DNA of 64,000 bases from Stappia sediminis (GTDB lineage Bacteria; Pseudomonadota; Alphaproteobacteria; Rhizobiales; Stappiaceae), in NCBI RefSeq assembly GCF_009826895.1, contig NZ_WUMV01000003.1, forward strand, positions 1,004,991 to 1,068,990, written 5' to 3'. A program made the translations under genes and the position numbers. Of the stretch, positions 25,870-37,095 are shown in pieces. Under the pieces are notes generated by a model. The model did no database searches and had not been told where the DNA came from. It saw nothing but the letters and a program-made list of their open reading frames with translations. Numbering within the stretch: the first letter of the stretch is position 1; each line of letters starts with the position of its first letter.

Positions 25870-28233
25870 CTACTCGCGGGTCTTCAAAACCCGCACAAGG
25901 TCGAGCCTGTCGACGCGGCGGCGGACGATCAGGGCGGAGATTACGGCTGCCCCCAGCACGACAAGGCTTGAGACGGCGAATGTTTCGGGAGAGACGATCA
26001 GCGGTATCCGGAAAATGTCGCTTTCGAAACCCTGGACGACGGACCATGAAAACCCGTAGCCGAGCACCCAGCCGAGTGGTTGTGCCACGAACACGATGAT
26101 GCCGAGTTCGGTCAAAAGCACGCCGGAAACCTCCGTCCGGGTGAAACCGAAGACGCGCAGGCTCGCAAGTTCCCGCGCGCGTTCGGAAAGCTGGATACGG
26201 GCGGAATTATAAATGACGCCGAAAGTGATAATGACGGCAAGTGCGACGTAAAGCGTCGTCATGATGGTTATGTTTTCCTCGACCGTCGAGCGAAAGAGCT
26301 TGCGCGAGACGTCCTGCAGCGAGATCGCGCCCAGCTCCGGTGTCGCCTTGATCTCGGCATAGAGGTCGTCGAGGCGGTTGCCGTCGACGAGGATGCGCGC
26401 GCCGGAAATCCGGTCCCCATCCATCATCACCCGGTTCAACGCCTCAAGGCTCATGAAAACGGCAAGCCCGATGTAGCTCTGGATGACGCCGGTGACGGGC
26501 AGTTCCACCACCCGGTCATCCTTTTCCTGCAGTTCCACTTCCAGCATGTCGCCGACGCGCACGTGCAGAAGGTCCGCGACGCGTTCGGACAAAAGCAGGC
26601 CGACGGGAACGGGCGGGACGGGGTTGAGGTCGAGGTCGAGAATGCGCGAAAGGTCCGGATCGTCGGGAAGCGCGGTAATCGCGGCGCGGCGTTCGTAGTG
26701 TCCGTTTCTCAGCATCACCGGCGTGGTGCGGAAGCCTTCGGCTTTCAGCACGCCGGGCAGGGACTCCACGTTTTGCAGCGCGGAAGGTCCCTGTTCGTTG
26801 TTGAAGGTCAGCGTCGCGTCCTGCCGGTCGGCGCGGAAGAAGATCGCATCGATCATGAAGTCGATGGAATCGTAGGAAAAAAGGGCGGTTATCAGCAGCG
26901 CCACCGAAAGTGCCGTGCCAAGCGTCGTCAGCGCGGACCTGACGGGCCAGCGGATCAGATGGCGAAGCGCCATGACGGTAAGCTGGGAAAAGATGCGCAC
27001 CTCCTGCAAATGGGCCAGGAAAATGCTTCGGTATCGGGTCGGCGCGGGCGGGCGCATGGCGACTGCCGGCGGCAGCGAGACGGTCGTCCATATCGCCTTC
27101 GCCGCGCCCGCAAGTGCTGAGGCCACGGTGATGCCGCCGGCGATCAGGTAGAGATCGAACGTCTGTCGGAAAATCAGGAATGGGAAGGAATAGAACTTCG
27201 CGTAAAGCTCCGTAAGGCCGCGTCCGAGCCATGTGCCGAAGAGGGAGCCGATGGCAAGCCCCACGACCGATATCACGATGACGAGCTTCGCGTAGTGCCA
27301 GCCGACGTCGAGGTTGCTGTAGCCGACCGCCTTCAAAAGGCCGATTTGCTCGCGCTCCAGCGCGATCAGGCGCGACAGGATCATGTTCACGAGGAATGCG
27401 GAGATGAAGAGGAAGATCGGCGGGATGATCATCGCCATGGCCCTGAGCGAGGTCAGCTCGCTGTCGAGGAAGGCGTGCGACATCTGGTCTTCGCGGTCGT
27501 AGGCGCCGGTTCCGCCGTAGGGTTTCAGGATGTCGTCGAGCTGTTCGATGATCCGCTCGGTATTGGCGTTCCTCAACGTGGTGATAGCCACGTCGTTGAA
27601 GGCGCCTTCCATGTCGAAAATGCCTTCCAGCACCTTGCCCGGCATGTAGAGCACGCCGAAGCGGCGCGGATCGGGCACCATGTCGCCGGGGCCGATGGCG
27701 TAGATATACTCCGGCGACAGCACGATGCCGGTGATGGTGAGTTCGCGCTTTCGCCCGTTCAGGAGCGCGTGGAACCTGTTTCCCGGCTCCAGTCCGTGCG
27801 CATTGGCGAATGTTTCGCTCACGGCGACTTCGTCGGTGCGTGCCGGCTCCGGCAGTCGCCCTTTGCGGATATAGACGCGGTTTGCCTCGGGCTCGCCGAA
27901 ATCGGGCAGGGATATCGCGATGCCCGTCGCGGGTTCCTTCATTCCTTCCACGTCGAGAAGGGTGAAATGGACCGTTCGCAGCTCCGCCGCCGCGACACCT
28001 GGAATGTTTTCGATGCGCGCTTTGAGCGTGCGCGGCGCCCGCGTGGCGGACGCGAAAACGGAGGCGAAGCGGTAGCGGTCGTAGAAGGCGGAGCGGGTTT
28101 CTTCAAGCGAGCGCCATGCGCCGACGGCGATGATGATCGTCATCACCCCGCAGGCCATGACCAGCGCAACCGCGATGCCTTGCGCCCAAAGGCGCATAAG
28201 ATCGCGGACGAGCTTGCGGTCGAGCATGCGCAT
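25870..28233 (-). CDS. FtsX/MacB-like ABC transporter permease
   Basis: A 787-residue permease with two FtsX-like units. A first membrane segment (GIAVALVMACGVMTIIIAVGAW, shown in part: IAVALVMACGVMTIIIAV) is followed by a large extracytoplasmic domain, a membrane bundle around residues 270-400, a second extracytoplasmic part and a C-terminal bundle (TLYVALAVIITFGVIYNSARI). This duplicated layout fits transporters that move lipophilic or lipoprotein cargo through mechanotransmission. The cargo is unknown. It starts 2 bases after the ATPase stop. Confidence 0.85.
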   Translation of the reverse strand: MRMLDRKLVRDLMRLWAQGIAVALVMACGVMTIIIAVGAWRSLEETRSAFYDRYRFASVFASATRAPRTLKARIENIPGVAAAELRTVHFTLLDVEGMKEPATGIAISLPDFGEPEANRVYIRKGRLPEPARTDEVAVSETFANAHGLEPGNRFHALLNGRKRELTITGIVLSPEYIYAIGPGDMVPDPRRFGVLYMPGKVLEGIFDMEGAFNDVAITTLRNANTERIIEQLDDILKPYGGTGAYDREDQMSHAFLDSELTSLRAMAMIIPPIFLFISAFLVNMILSRLIALEREQIGLLKAVGYSNLDVGWHYAKLVIVISVVGLAIGSLFGTWLGRGLTELYAKFYSFPFLIFRQTFDLYLIAGGITVASALAGAAKAIWTTVSLPPAVAMRPPAPTRYRSIFLAHLQEVRIFSQLTVMALRHLIRWPVRSALTTLGTALSVALLITALFSYDSIDFMIDAIFFRADRQDATLTFNNEQGPSALQNVESLPGVLKAEGFRTTPVMLRNGHYERRAAITALPDDPDLSRILDLDLNPVPPVPVGLLLSERVADLLHVRVGDMLEVELQEKDDRVVELPVTGVIQSYIGLAVFMSLEALNRVMMDGDRISGARILVDGNRLDDLYAEIKATPELGAISLQDVSRKLFRSTVEENITIMTTLYVALAVIITFGVIYNSARIQLSERARELASLRVFGFTRTEVSGVLLTELGIIVFVAQPLGWVLGYGFSWSVVQGFESDIFRIPLIVSPETFAVSSLVVLGAAVISALIVRRRVDRLDLVRVLKTRE

Positions 28234-28235
28234 GG

Positions 28236-28964
<729 letters not shown>

Positions 28965-29084
28965 GGTGTGTCAGACTATAGCCGATGCCTGACGTCGCGT
29001 TGATATCGCTCAATCGGCAGGAGCAAGGCGGGGCTTTCACCTTTGCGACCGGGCTGCGGATTGAAACAGCGGGGCCGGCATGAA

Positions 29085-29216
29085 TCAGCGGCCGGGCGTA
29101 CCGCCGCCTCCATCCTTGGGCGCATCCACGCCGATCGGCGCGAGGTAGATCCACGCAAGCAGCGCGATGAAGGCGAAGACCTCGATATTCAGGATGGTGT
29201 CGGTAAGGTTGCTCAT
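29085..29216 (-). CDS. 43-residue single-span membrane peptide coupled to a BCCT transporter
   Basis: A micro-protein whose start overlaps the BCCT gene stop by 4 bases (ATGA), with GAAGG about 12 bases upstream of its ATG. The sequence starts MSNLTDTILNIEVFAFIALL, continues through AWIYLAPIGVDAPK and ends in a glycine-rich tail, giving one hydrophobic span (about residues 9-28) and a short polar C-terminus. No family recognised. The coupling suggests it is made in step with the carrier and could be an accessory or stabilising subunit. That role is inferred from arrangement only. Confidence 0.6.
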   Translation of the reverse strand: MSNLTDTILNIEVFAFIALLAWIYLAPIGVDAPKDGGGGTPGR

Positions 29217-30763
29217 TTCGTGGATACCTTCTCGTGCCTGAGGACCTTCAGGAAACAGACCACCAGCAGCATGACGATGAAGACGAAGGGCAGCGCGCCG
29301 AGCGCGATGATGGACTTCACGGCGTCGATGCTGCCTGACAGGATCATGACGAGGCCTAGCGCGCCCAGCACGACGCCCCAGCTCAATTTCACGCGCGCGC
29401 TCGGGTTCAGGTCGCCGCCGGTCGAAAACATGCCGAGCACGAAGGCCGCGCTGACGACGCTCGTCACGATGAAAAGGAACGCGGCAATTACGACCGCCGC
29501 GATGGTCAGCGAAGACAGCGGCAGGCCCTGAAGCACGAAGAAGGCGACGGCGCTCACGTTGTCGCGCACCAGTTCCATGATCGGCTGGTCGGTGTTCAAC
29601 ACGCCAAAGATGCCGATCCCGCCGAAGACGCCGAACCACAGAATCGAAAAGCCCGTCGGCACGAAGATCACGCCGACGATGAACTCGCGGATCGTCCGTC
29701 CCCTCGAAATGCGGGCGATGAAGACGCCGACGAAGGGCGCCCAGGCGAGCCACCAGACCATGTAGTTCAGCGTCCAGGCCTGGAACCAGCCGCCGATCCT
29801 TTCGTCCATGAAGGTGTAGGTGCGAAACCCTTGCTGGAGGACGTTGCCCGCGTAATCGGCGATGGACTGGAGCACGCCGCCCATCAGGAAATGCGTCGGC
29901 CCTGCCAGCAGCACGAAGATCAGCAGGCCGCCCGCCACCGCCATCGCGGTGTTGGAAAGGACCGCCATGCCCTTCGAAAGATCGACGACGAGCGGCAGCG
30001 CATAGGCAAGGCAAAGCACCACGAAGATCGCAAGCGTCAGCCCGAGCCCCGTCCCGCTCAGGGAAAACAGCGCGTCCACCCCCTCCTTCACCTGGAAGAC
30101 GCCCATGGCGATCGATCCGCCGACGCCGATGGCGATCGCCGCGATTGCCAGAAGATCGCAAACCCAGGCGACGGCGGACGTGATCCGGTTTTGCCCAAGC
30201 GCATAAACGATCGGCGCGCCGACGAGGCTCGGGCATCCTCGCCGGAAACCGAAATAGGCGATCACCAGGCCCGTCAGCCCGTAGATCGCCCAGGCGTGCA
30301 GCCCCCAGTGAAAGTTGGTGACGAAAAGGGCCGTGCTTGCCGCCTTGCGCGCGTCTTCGTATTCGGCGATGAGGGAGTAATGCGTGAGCGGTTCCGCCGT
30401 TCCCCAATAGAGCAGGCCGACGCCCATTCCGGCGGCGAAAAGCATCGTCAGCCAGGAGATTGTCGAAAACTCCGGCTCGTCCCTGTCATCGCCGAGCTTG
30501 ACGTTTCCGTATTTCGACAGCGCAAGGCCGAGGCACACGAACAGCATGAAGCTCACCGTCAGCATGATGAACCATGCCCGGCTCGTGAACTGGATGGTGA
30601 CCAGTTCGTTCGCGAAGGCGGCCAGCCCCTGCGTGTCGACGATGCCCCAGATCGCGACGGCCCCGGTCAGGGCAAGGGCTGCGATCAGCTTCGGGTTGTT
30701 GAACAAGGCCTTGCTCCCGCCTGATTTCGATGCCGGAAACCTGCAATATTTCCGTAACGTCAT
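29213..30763 (-). CDS. BCCT family betaine/choline/carnitine-type transporter
   Basis: A 516-residue carrier with about twelve membrane segments. The aromatic betaine-site region on the eighth span is visible (NYMVWWLAWAPFVGVFIARISRGRTIREF, shown in part: NYMVWWLAWAPFVGVFIARI), and GMGVGLLYWGTAEPL marks the family's second span. The C-terminal tail is short, so strong osmotic activation of the BetP kind is not obvious. BCCT carriers take up glycine betaine, choline, carnitine or ectoine; the substrate here is unknown, though ectoine genes lie a few kb away. The ATG at 30763 follows GGGAA. The stop overlaps the micro-protein gene. Confidence 0.9.
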   Translation of the reverse strand: MTLRKYCRFPASKSGGSKALFNNPKLIAALALTGAVAIWGIVDTQGLAAFANELVTIQFTSRAWFIMLTVSFMLFVCLGLALSKYGNVKLGDDRDEPEFSTISWLTMLFAAGMGVGLLYWGTAEPLTHYSLIAEYEDARKAASTALFVTNFHWGLHAWAIYGLTGLVIAYFGFRRGCPSLVGAPIVYALGQNRITSAVAWVCDLLAIAAIAIGVGGSIAMGVFQVKEGVDALFSLSGTGLGLTLAIFVVLCLAYALPLVVDLSKGMAVLSNTAMAVAGGLLIFVLLAGPTHFLMGGVLQSIADYAGNVLQQGFRTYTFMDERIGGWFQAWTLNYMVWWLAWAPFVGVFIARISRGRTIREFIVGVIFVPTGFSILWFGVFGGIGIFGVLNTDQPIMELVRDNVSAVAFFVLQGLPLSSLTIAAVVIAAFLFIVTSVVSAAFVLGMFSTGGDLNPSARVKLSWGVVLGALGLVMILSGSIDAVKSIIALGALPFVFIVMLLVVCFLKVLRHEKVSTK

Positions 30764-30805
30764 GATTGTTCCCGATCAATTGGCGGATCTGCAAGCGAAG
30801 ACGCG

Positions 30806-30835
30806 AAAAAAAACGGCCCCCGAGAAGGGGGCCGT
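30806..30835 (-). terminator. Terminator of the sugar-uptake operon
   Basis: On the minus strand, ACGGCCCCC / GGGGGCCGT with a TTCTC loop followed by eight T. It lies 25 bases after the stop of the binding-protein gene and before the BCCT gene. Confidence 0.88.
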
Positions 30836-30859
30836 CCGGGATTTTCCGGAAGGTTCCGA

Positions 30860-31813
30860 TCAGAACGGGCTGTCGGGGAAGTAATAGCTTTCGGCGTTTT
30901 CGGGCGTGATCAGCACCGAGCCGATGATGAACCTGCCGGAGACCGGCGCGTTGGAGACGAACTTCAGCGCCGTCATCTCGATAGCGGATGCGATCATCGC
31001 CGGCGGATAGGTGACGTTCACCGGGATCATCTTGTCGCCGTCCATGACGCGTTTGATCATTTCCTTCATTCCGGCGCCGCCCAGCACCCACATCTCGTCG
31101 GTGCGGCCTGCCTGGTTGATGGCTTCAAGCACGCCGACGGCCATGTCGTCGTCGGATGCCCAGACCGCGTTTATTTCCGGATATTTCGACAGGAAGTCCT
31201 GCATGACGGTGAAGGCGTCGTCGCGGTTCCAGTTGCCGTGCTCCATGCCCAGGATCTCGATGCCGCTGCCCTCGAGCGCTTTCTGGAAGGCTTCCACGCG
31301 TTCGTTGTCGATGGTGGTGGGAATGCCGCGCAGGACCACGATCTTGCCGCCGTCCGGCATCCGTTGCCTGAAATATTCGCCCGCGACCCGGCCGAAGCCC
31401 GGGTTGTCGCCGGCGACGTATAGGTCCTCGATGCCTTCCTCGGACAGGCCGCGGTCGACGACGGTGACCCATTTTCCGGCTTCCGCCACGCGCTTCACCG
31501 GCCCCGTGAGCGGGTCGGATTCAAACGGCAGCACCACGAGCGCGTCGATGTTGCGGGTGGCCATCATGTCCTCGATGTCGCTCACCTGCTTGCCGGGGTC
31601 GCTGGCGGTCGCCAGCACGAAGTCGAGCTGCGGATAGACTTCCTCCAGCCGGTTCACCGCGGCCTGCGCGTGATAGTTCATGCCGCCTGCCCAGCCATGC
31701 GTAGCGGCTGGAATGGACACGCCGATCGTGGCCTTGTCCTGGGCCGCCGCCGACATCGGCAAGGCGATCATGGACATGACCGCCAGGGCCTTGAATGCGT
31801 TTCTCACTCCCAT
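30860..31813 (-). CDS. Sugar ABC transporter substrate-binding protein (RbsB-like)
   Basis: A 317-residue periplasmic binding protein with a signal peptide (ALAVMSMIALPMSAAAQ) and the two-domain RbsB-like fold: ATIGVSIPAATHGWAGGMNY at the start, MATRNIDALVVLPFESDPL and VWASDDDMAVGVLEAINQAG later. It is the last gene of the isomerase, dehydrogenase, ATPase, permease and binding-protein operon; this order, with the binding protein last, is less usual. Substrate unknown, probably a monosaccharide or polyol. Confidence 0.87.
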   Translation of the reverse strand: MGVRNAFKALAVMSMIALPMSAAAQDKATIGVSIPAATHGWAGGMNYHAQAAVNRLEEVYPQLDFVLATASDPGKQVSDIEDMMATRNIDALVVLPFESDPLTGPVKRVAEAGKWVTVVDRGLSEEGIEDLYVAGDNPGFGRVAGEYFRQRMPDGGKIVVLRGIPTTIDNERVEAFQKALEGSGIEILGMEHGNWNRDDAFTVMQDFLSKYPEINAVWASDDDMAVGVLEAINQAGRTDEMWVLGGAGMKEMIKRVMDGDKMIPVNVTYPPAMIASAIEMTALKFVSNAPVSGRFIIGSVLITPENAESYYFPDSPF

Positions 31814-31865
31814 CGCGTTTCTCCCTCTGAGTGTCCTGTCCCGTATCGAACAGGCGGTTCGGCCG

Positions 31866-32868
31866 TTACCGCGTCGCTTTCTTCTGACGCTGGAGAACGA
31901 CGGCCAGAATGATGATCACGCCCTGGATCGCCCCGTTGAGATAGGGGCTGACGAGGTCCGTGAGATTGAGGATGTTTTCGATCAGGTTGAGGATCAGCAC
32001 GCCGATGACGGTACCCCACACGCGCCCGAAGCCGCCCTTGAGCACCGTGCCGCCGATGATCACCGCCGCGATCGCTTCAAGCTCCCACAGCACGCCTGTG
32101 GAGCTCGACGCGGAGCCAAGCCGCGGTACGTACATGATCGTGGCAACGCCGACCAGAACGCCGAGCAGCACATAACCCGCAAGCCGCGCCCGGTCGACGT
32201 GGACGGCGGAATAGCGCGCCACCTGTTCGTTGGAGCCGATCGCCGCGCAGTGCCGCCCGAACGCCGTGTGCCGCATGACGATCTCGCCAAGAGCCGCGAT
32301 CGCCAGGAAAACGATGATCGGCCAGGCGATGCCGAAGATGCCGTCGTAATAGACGGGCCGGTAGACCTCGCGGACGCTGAAGTTGAGCGAAAGCGTGCCT
32401 CCGTCGGCAAGCCAGGTGACGAGAGAGCGGAAGATGCCCATGCTGCCAAGCGTGACGATGAAGGCTTCTATTCGCGCCTGCGTGATCAGCAGGCCGTTGA
32501 AGAGGCCGGCTGCGAAGCCGATGGCGAGCGCCGCCGCCATGCCGGCGAGGATCGTCGGCCATCCGGTGCCGAGTGTTGGCACCAGCGCGTTCATGACGAT
32601 GATCATGAGCCCCGCGATGAAGGCGGCCATGGAACCGACGGAAAGGTCGAGCCCGCCCGCGGTGATGACGAATGTCATGCCGACGGCGATGATGCCGATG
32701 AAGGCGGAGCGGGCGAGCACGTTCGTCACGTTGCCGTAGCTCAGGAAGTTCGGGTTCATCAGCGCGCCGATGAGAATGAGCGCCAGAAGCGCCACGATCG
32801 GCCCGATGACGTGAAGGTCGAGTGACGGCCTGCCGGTTTTCACTGCCGCTGTCCCTGCTGTGGTCGCA

Positions 32869-32876
<8 letters not shown>
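31866..32876 (-). CDS. Sugar ABC transporter permease (RbsC-like)
   Basis: A 336-residue permease of the branched/ribose type with eight to ten membrane segments. Signature stretches are GMTFVITAGGLDLSVGSM and AVIIGGTVLKGGFGRVWGT, both typical of RbsC-like proteins. The ATG at 32876 lies 8 bases inside the end of the ATPase gene, so the two are coupled. Confidence 0.9.
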
Positions 32877-34419
<1,543 letters not shown>

Positions 34420-34429
34420 GGCATTGCCC

Positions 34430-35599
34430 TCAAGGGGTGACCCAGGCGGCATTGCGTTTGGAAGACCTGACGCAGGCATCCACGAAGGCGACGCCCGCCA
34501 CACCGTCCTGCACCGTGGGGAAGATCACGTCGTTCGGGATCGTCTCGCCGTTGCGCTTCGCGATTATGGCGCGCGCAGCCTCCGCGTAGATATTGGCGAA
34601 CCCTTCGAGATAGCCTTCCGGGTGGCCTGCCGGCACGCGGCTCATGCGCGCCGCTGCTTCGCCTGCGCCGGCGCCTGCACGGGTGATTAGCCGCTTCGGT
34701 TCGCCAAGCGGGGTAAACCACAGCTTGTTGGGCTCTTCCTGGGCCCATTCGATCCCGCCCTTTGAGCCGTAGACGCGAAGCGTCAGGGCGTTCTCGTTGC
34801 CGGTCGCCACCTGGCTTGACCAGAGCATGCCCTTCGCGCCGCCGGCAAAGCGCATCATCACGTGCACATTGTCGTCCAGCGCCCGGCCTTCCACGAAGGT
34901 GTGAAGGTCCGCGCTCAGGCTTTCAAGCTGAAGTCCGGTCACGAAGGAGGCGAGGTTGAAGGCGTGCGTGCCGATATCGCCGACACAGCCGCCCGCGCCC
35001 GAACGCTCCGGGTCGGTGCGCCATTCCGCCTGCTTCAGGCCGGAGCGTTCCAGCGGTTCGGCCAGCCAGTCCTGGGCGTATTCCGCCTGCACGACGCGGA
35101 TTTCGCCAAGCTCGCCCCTGCGCACCATATCCCGCGCCTGCCGGATCATCGGATAGCCGGTGTAATTGTGGGTCAGCACGAAAAGCGCGCCGGATTGCTC
35201 GGCAAGTGCGGCAAGCTTCTTCGCGTCCGGCAGCGTGGAGGTCAGCGGCTTGTCGCAGATCACATGGATGCCGCGCTTCAGGAACTCGCGCGCGGCCTGA
35301 TAGTGCATGTGGTTCGGCGTGACGATGGCAACCGCCTCGATACCGCCCTTGATCCGGTTTTCGCGGATCGCCATGTCGCGGAAGCTTGTGTAGATGCGGT
35401 CGTCGGCAAGGCCGAGCAGCCTTCCGGATTCCTGCGCTTTTTCCGTGGTGGAGGAAAGCGCGCCCGCCACCAGCTCGAACTGGTCGTCAAGGCGGGCCGC
35501 AATGCGGTGCACAGCGCCGATGAAGGCGTCCTTGCCGCCGCCCACCATGCCAAGGCGGATGCGGGCAGGGCGGTTCTCGCTCGATCCCTTGATCGTCAT
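34430..35599 (-). CDS. Gfo/Idh/MocA family sugar dehydrogenase
   Basis: A 389-residue NAD(P)-dependent oxidoreductase with the nucleotide-binding motif [20 protein letters not shown], the active-site region [10 protein letters not shown] (Lys) and [18 protein letters not shown] (Asp and His). With the adjacent TIM-barrel isomerase it probably oxidises the imported sugar at a ring carbon, a pairing seen in inositol- and 3-ketosugar-type routes. The start at 35599 is 4 bases after the isomerase stop. Substrate not known. Confidence 0.87.
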   Translation of the reverse strand: MTIKGSSENRPARIRLGMVGGGKDAFIGAVHRIAARLDDQFELVAGALSSTTEKAQESGRLLGLADDRIYTSFRDMAIRENRIKGGIEAVAIVTPNHMHYQAAREFLKRGIHVICDKPLTSTLPDAKKLAALAEQSGALFVLTHNYTGYPMIRQARDMVRRGELGEIRVVQAEYAQDWLAEPLERSGLKQAEWRTDPERSGAGGCVGDIGTHAFNLASFVTGLQLESLSADLHTFVEGRALDDNVHVMMRFAGGAKGMLWSSQVATGNENALTLRVYGSKGGIEWAQEEPNKLWFTPLGEPKRLITRAGAGAGEAAARMSRVPAGHPEGYLEGFANIYAEAARAIIAKRNGETIPNDVIFPTVQDGVAGVAFVDACVRSSKRNAAWVTP

Positions 35600-35603
35600 G
35601 GCT

Positions 35604-36662
35604 TCAGCCCTCCAGACCGAGCATGCGGCGGTTCGCGGCTTCATCCGCTCCGCCGCCTGCGAAATCGTCGAAGGCCTTTTCCGTCACGCGGATGATGTGG
35701 CTGCGGACGAATTCGGCTCCCTCGCGCGCGCCGTCTTCGGGGTGCTTCAGGCAGCATTCCCATTCAACGACCGCCCAGCCGTTGAAGTCGTTCGCCGCCA
35801 TCTTGGAGAATACCGCCCCGAAATCGACCTGCCCGTCGCCGAGCGAGCGGAAGCGGCCCGCCCGGTTCACCCAGCTCTGGTAGCCGGAGTAGACGCCCTG
35901 GCGCCCGGTCGGGTTGAACTCCGCGTCCTTGACGTGGAACATCCGGATCCGGTCGCGGTAGATGTCGATATTGTCGAGATAGTCGAGGCACTGGAGGATG
36001 TAGTGCGACGGGTCGTAGAGCATGTTAGCCCGCGCGTGATTGTCCACGCGTTCGAGGAACATCTCGTAGGTGATGCCGTCGTGCAGGTCCTCGCCGGGGT
36101 GGATCTCGTAGCAGACGTCGACGCCGCAGTCCTCGGCATGGTCGAGGATCGGCCGCCACCGCCGCGCCAGTTCGTCGAAGGCGGTCTCGATCAGGCCTGC
36201 AGGGCGCTGCGGCCACGGGTAGACGTAGGGCCAGGCCAGCGCGCCGGAGAATGAGACAAGCGTTTCAAGCCCCAGGTTCCTTGAGGCGGTCAGCGCCTTT
36301 TTCACCTGGTCGACGGCCCATTCCTGCCGCGCTTTCGGGTTGCCCCGGTTTTCCGGCGTCGTGAAGCCGTCGAAGGCTTCGTCATAAGCGGGGTGGACGG
36401 CGACAAGCTGGCCCTGCAGATGCGTCGAAAGGTCGGTCACCTCCACGCCGTTCTCGCGCGCCTTGCCCTTGAATTCGTCGCAATAGTCCTTGGAGGAAGC
36501 AGCCTTGTCGAGGTCGAACAGGCGTGCATCCCAGCTCGGCACCTGCACGCCGGCGTAGCCGCAGTCGGCAGCCCAGCGGGTGATGGCGTCCCAGGAGTTG
36601 AAGGGGGCGTCGTCGCCCGCGAACTGGGCGAGGAAGAGCGCGGGGCCCTTGATCGTCTTCAT
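35604..36662 (-). CDS. Sugar phosphate isomerase/epimerase (xylose isomerase-like TIM barrel)
   Basis: A 352-residue protein of the AP endonuclease 2-like/xylose isomerase-like TIM-barrel family. Metal-binding positions appear in CYEIHPGEDLHDG (Glu, His), NMLYDPSHYILQ (Asp, His), RMFHVKDAEF (His, Asp) and WAVVEWECCL (Glu). It is the first gene of the sugar operon, with GGAGGAA just before the ATG and a perfect hairpin just before that. Exact reaction unknown. Confidence 0.87.
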   Translation of the reverse strand: MKTIKGPALFLAQFAGDDAPFNSWDAITRWAADCGYAGVQVPSWDARLFDLDKAASSKDYCDEFKGKARENGVEVTDLSTHLQGQLVAVHPAYDEAFDGFTTPENRGNPKARQEWAVDQVKKALTASRNLGLETLVSFSGALAWPYVYPWPQRPAGLIETAFDELARRWRPILDHAEDCGVDVCYEIHPGEDLHDGITYEMFLERVDNHARANMLYDPSHYILQCLDYLDNIDIYRDRIRMFHVKDAEFNPTGRQGVYSGYQSWVNRAGRFRSLGDGQVDFGAVFSKMAANDFNGWAVVEWECCLKHPEDGAREGAEFVRSHIIRVTEKAFDDFAGGGADEAANRRMLGLEG

Positions 36663-36675
36663 CTGTTCCTCCCTG

Positions 36676-36727
36676 GATCAACTTTTCTGCGTTCAGGTGC
36701 ATTCGCCTGAACGCAGAAAAGTTGATC
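36676..36727 (-). promoter_or_regulatory. Perfect 22-bp hairpin in the leader of the sugar operon
   Basis: Arms of 22 bases (36676-36697 and 36706-36727) are exact complements around an 8-base loop. The outer end is GATCAACTTTTCTGC and the stem base lies 13 bases before the isomerase ATG, directly upstream of the GGAGGAA ribosome site. No T run follows on either strand, so it does not look like a simple terminator. It may protect the mRNA 5' region or control ribosome access. Confidence 0.75.
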
Positions 36728-36920
36728 GCATTTAATCTTCCAGAGCATTTTTGAAACTGGCGCGGCCCGCTTTTCTTGCGAACTCTTTGCGTCGTTCATC
36801 GATCTGGAATTCGGAATGCGTCTTGCCGGAATTACCGGCCGACATTCTCTTTCTTGTGTGGTCCGCGATCCCGATTCGGTCCCCTTGTCAGGGACATGAG
36901 CCGTGTTCCGCAAATGTCTT

Positions 36921-36966
36921 TGTAATCGATTACATATTGTTCTACACTATCATGTAATCGATTACA
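36921..36966. promoter_or_regulatory. Twin LacI-type operators TGTAATCGATTACA
   Basis: Two identical perfect 14-bp palindromes at 36921-36934 and 36953-36966, centred 32 bp apart (about three helix turns), with a central CG as usual for LacI-family sites. They lie between the divergent sugar operon and the lacI-type gene at 37096, and probably bind its product cooperatively to control both directions. Confidence 0.88.
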
Positions 36967-37095
36967 AGAGGGCATTGCGCTGCGTTTTTACGATCCGGTT
37001 TGAAATTCCGGAAAAAGCCGCGCAAAAGAAGGCCCTCCTGCGGCGCATGGATGTCCAGGCGCCGCCGCCCGCAACCTGACAGGGCCTTTGAGCAG

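Noticed and set aside
29217..30407. Arginine-rich minus-strand frame overlapping the BCCT gene and leading into the 43-residue peptide
   Set aside because: The upstream part is an out-of-frame reading of the BCCT gene; only the last 43 codons are plausible and have their own start.
36676..36727. The perfect hairpin as a transcription terminator
   Set aside because: No T run follows the stem on either strand and it lies just before a ribosome site and start codon.
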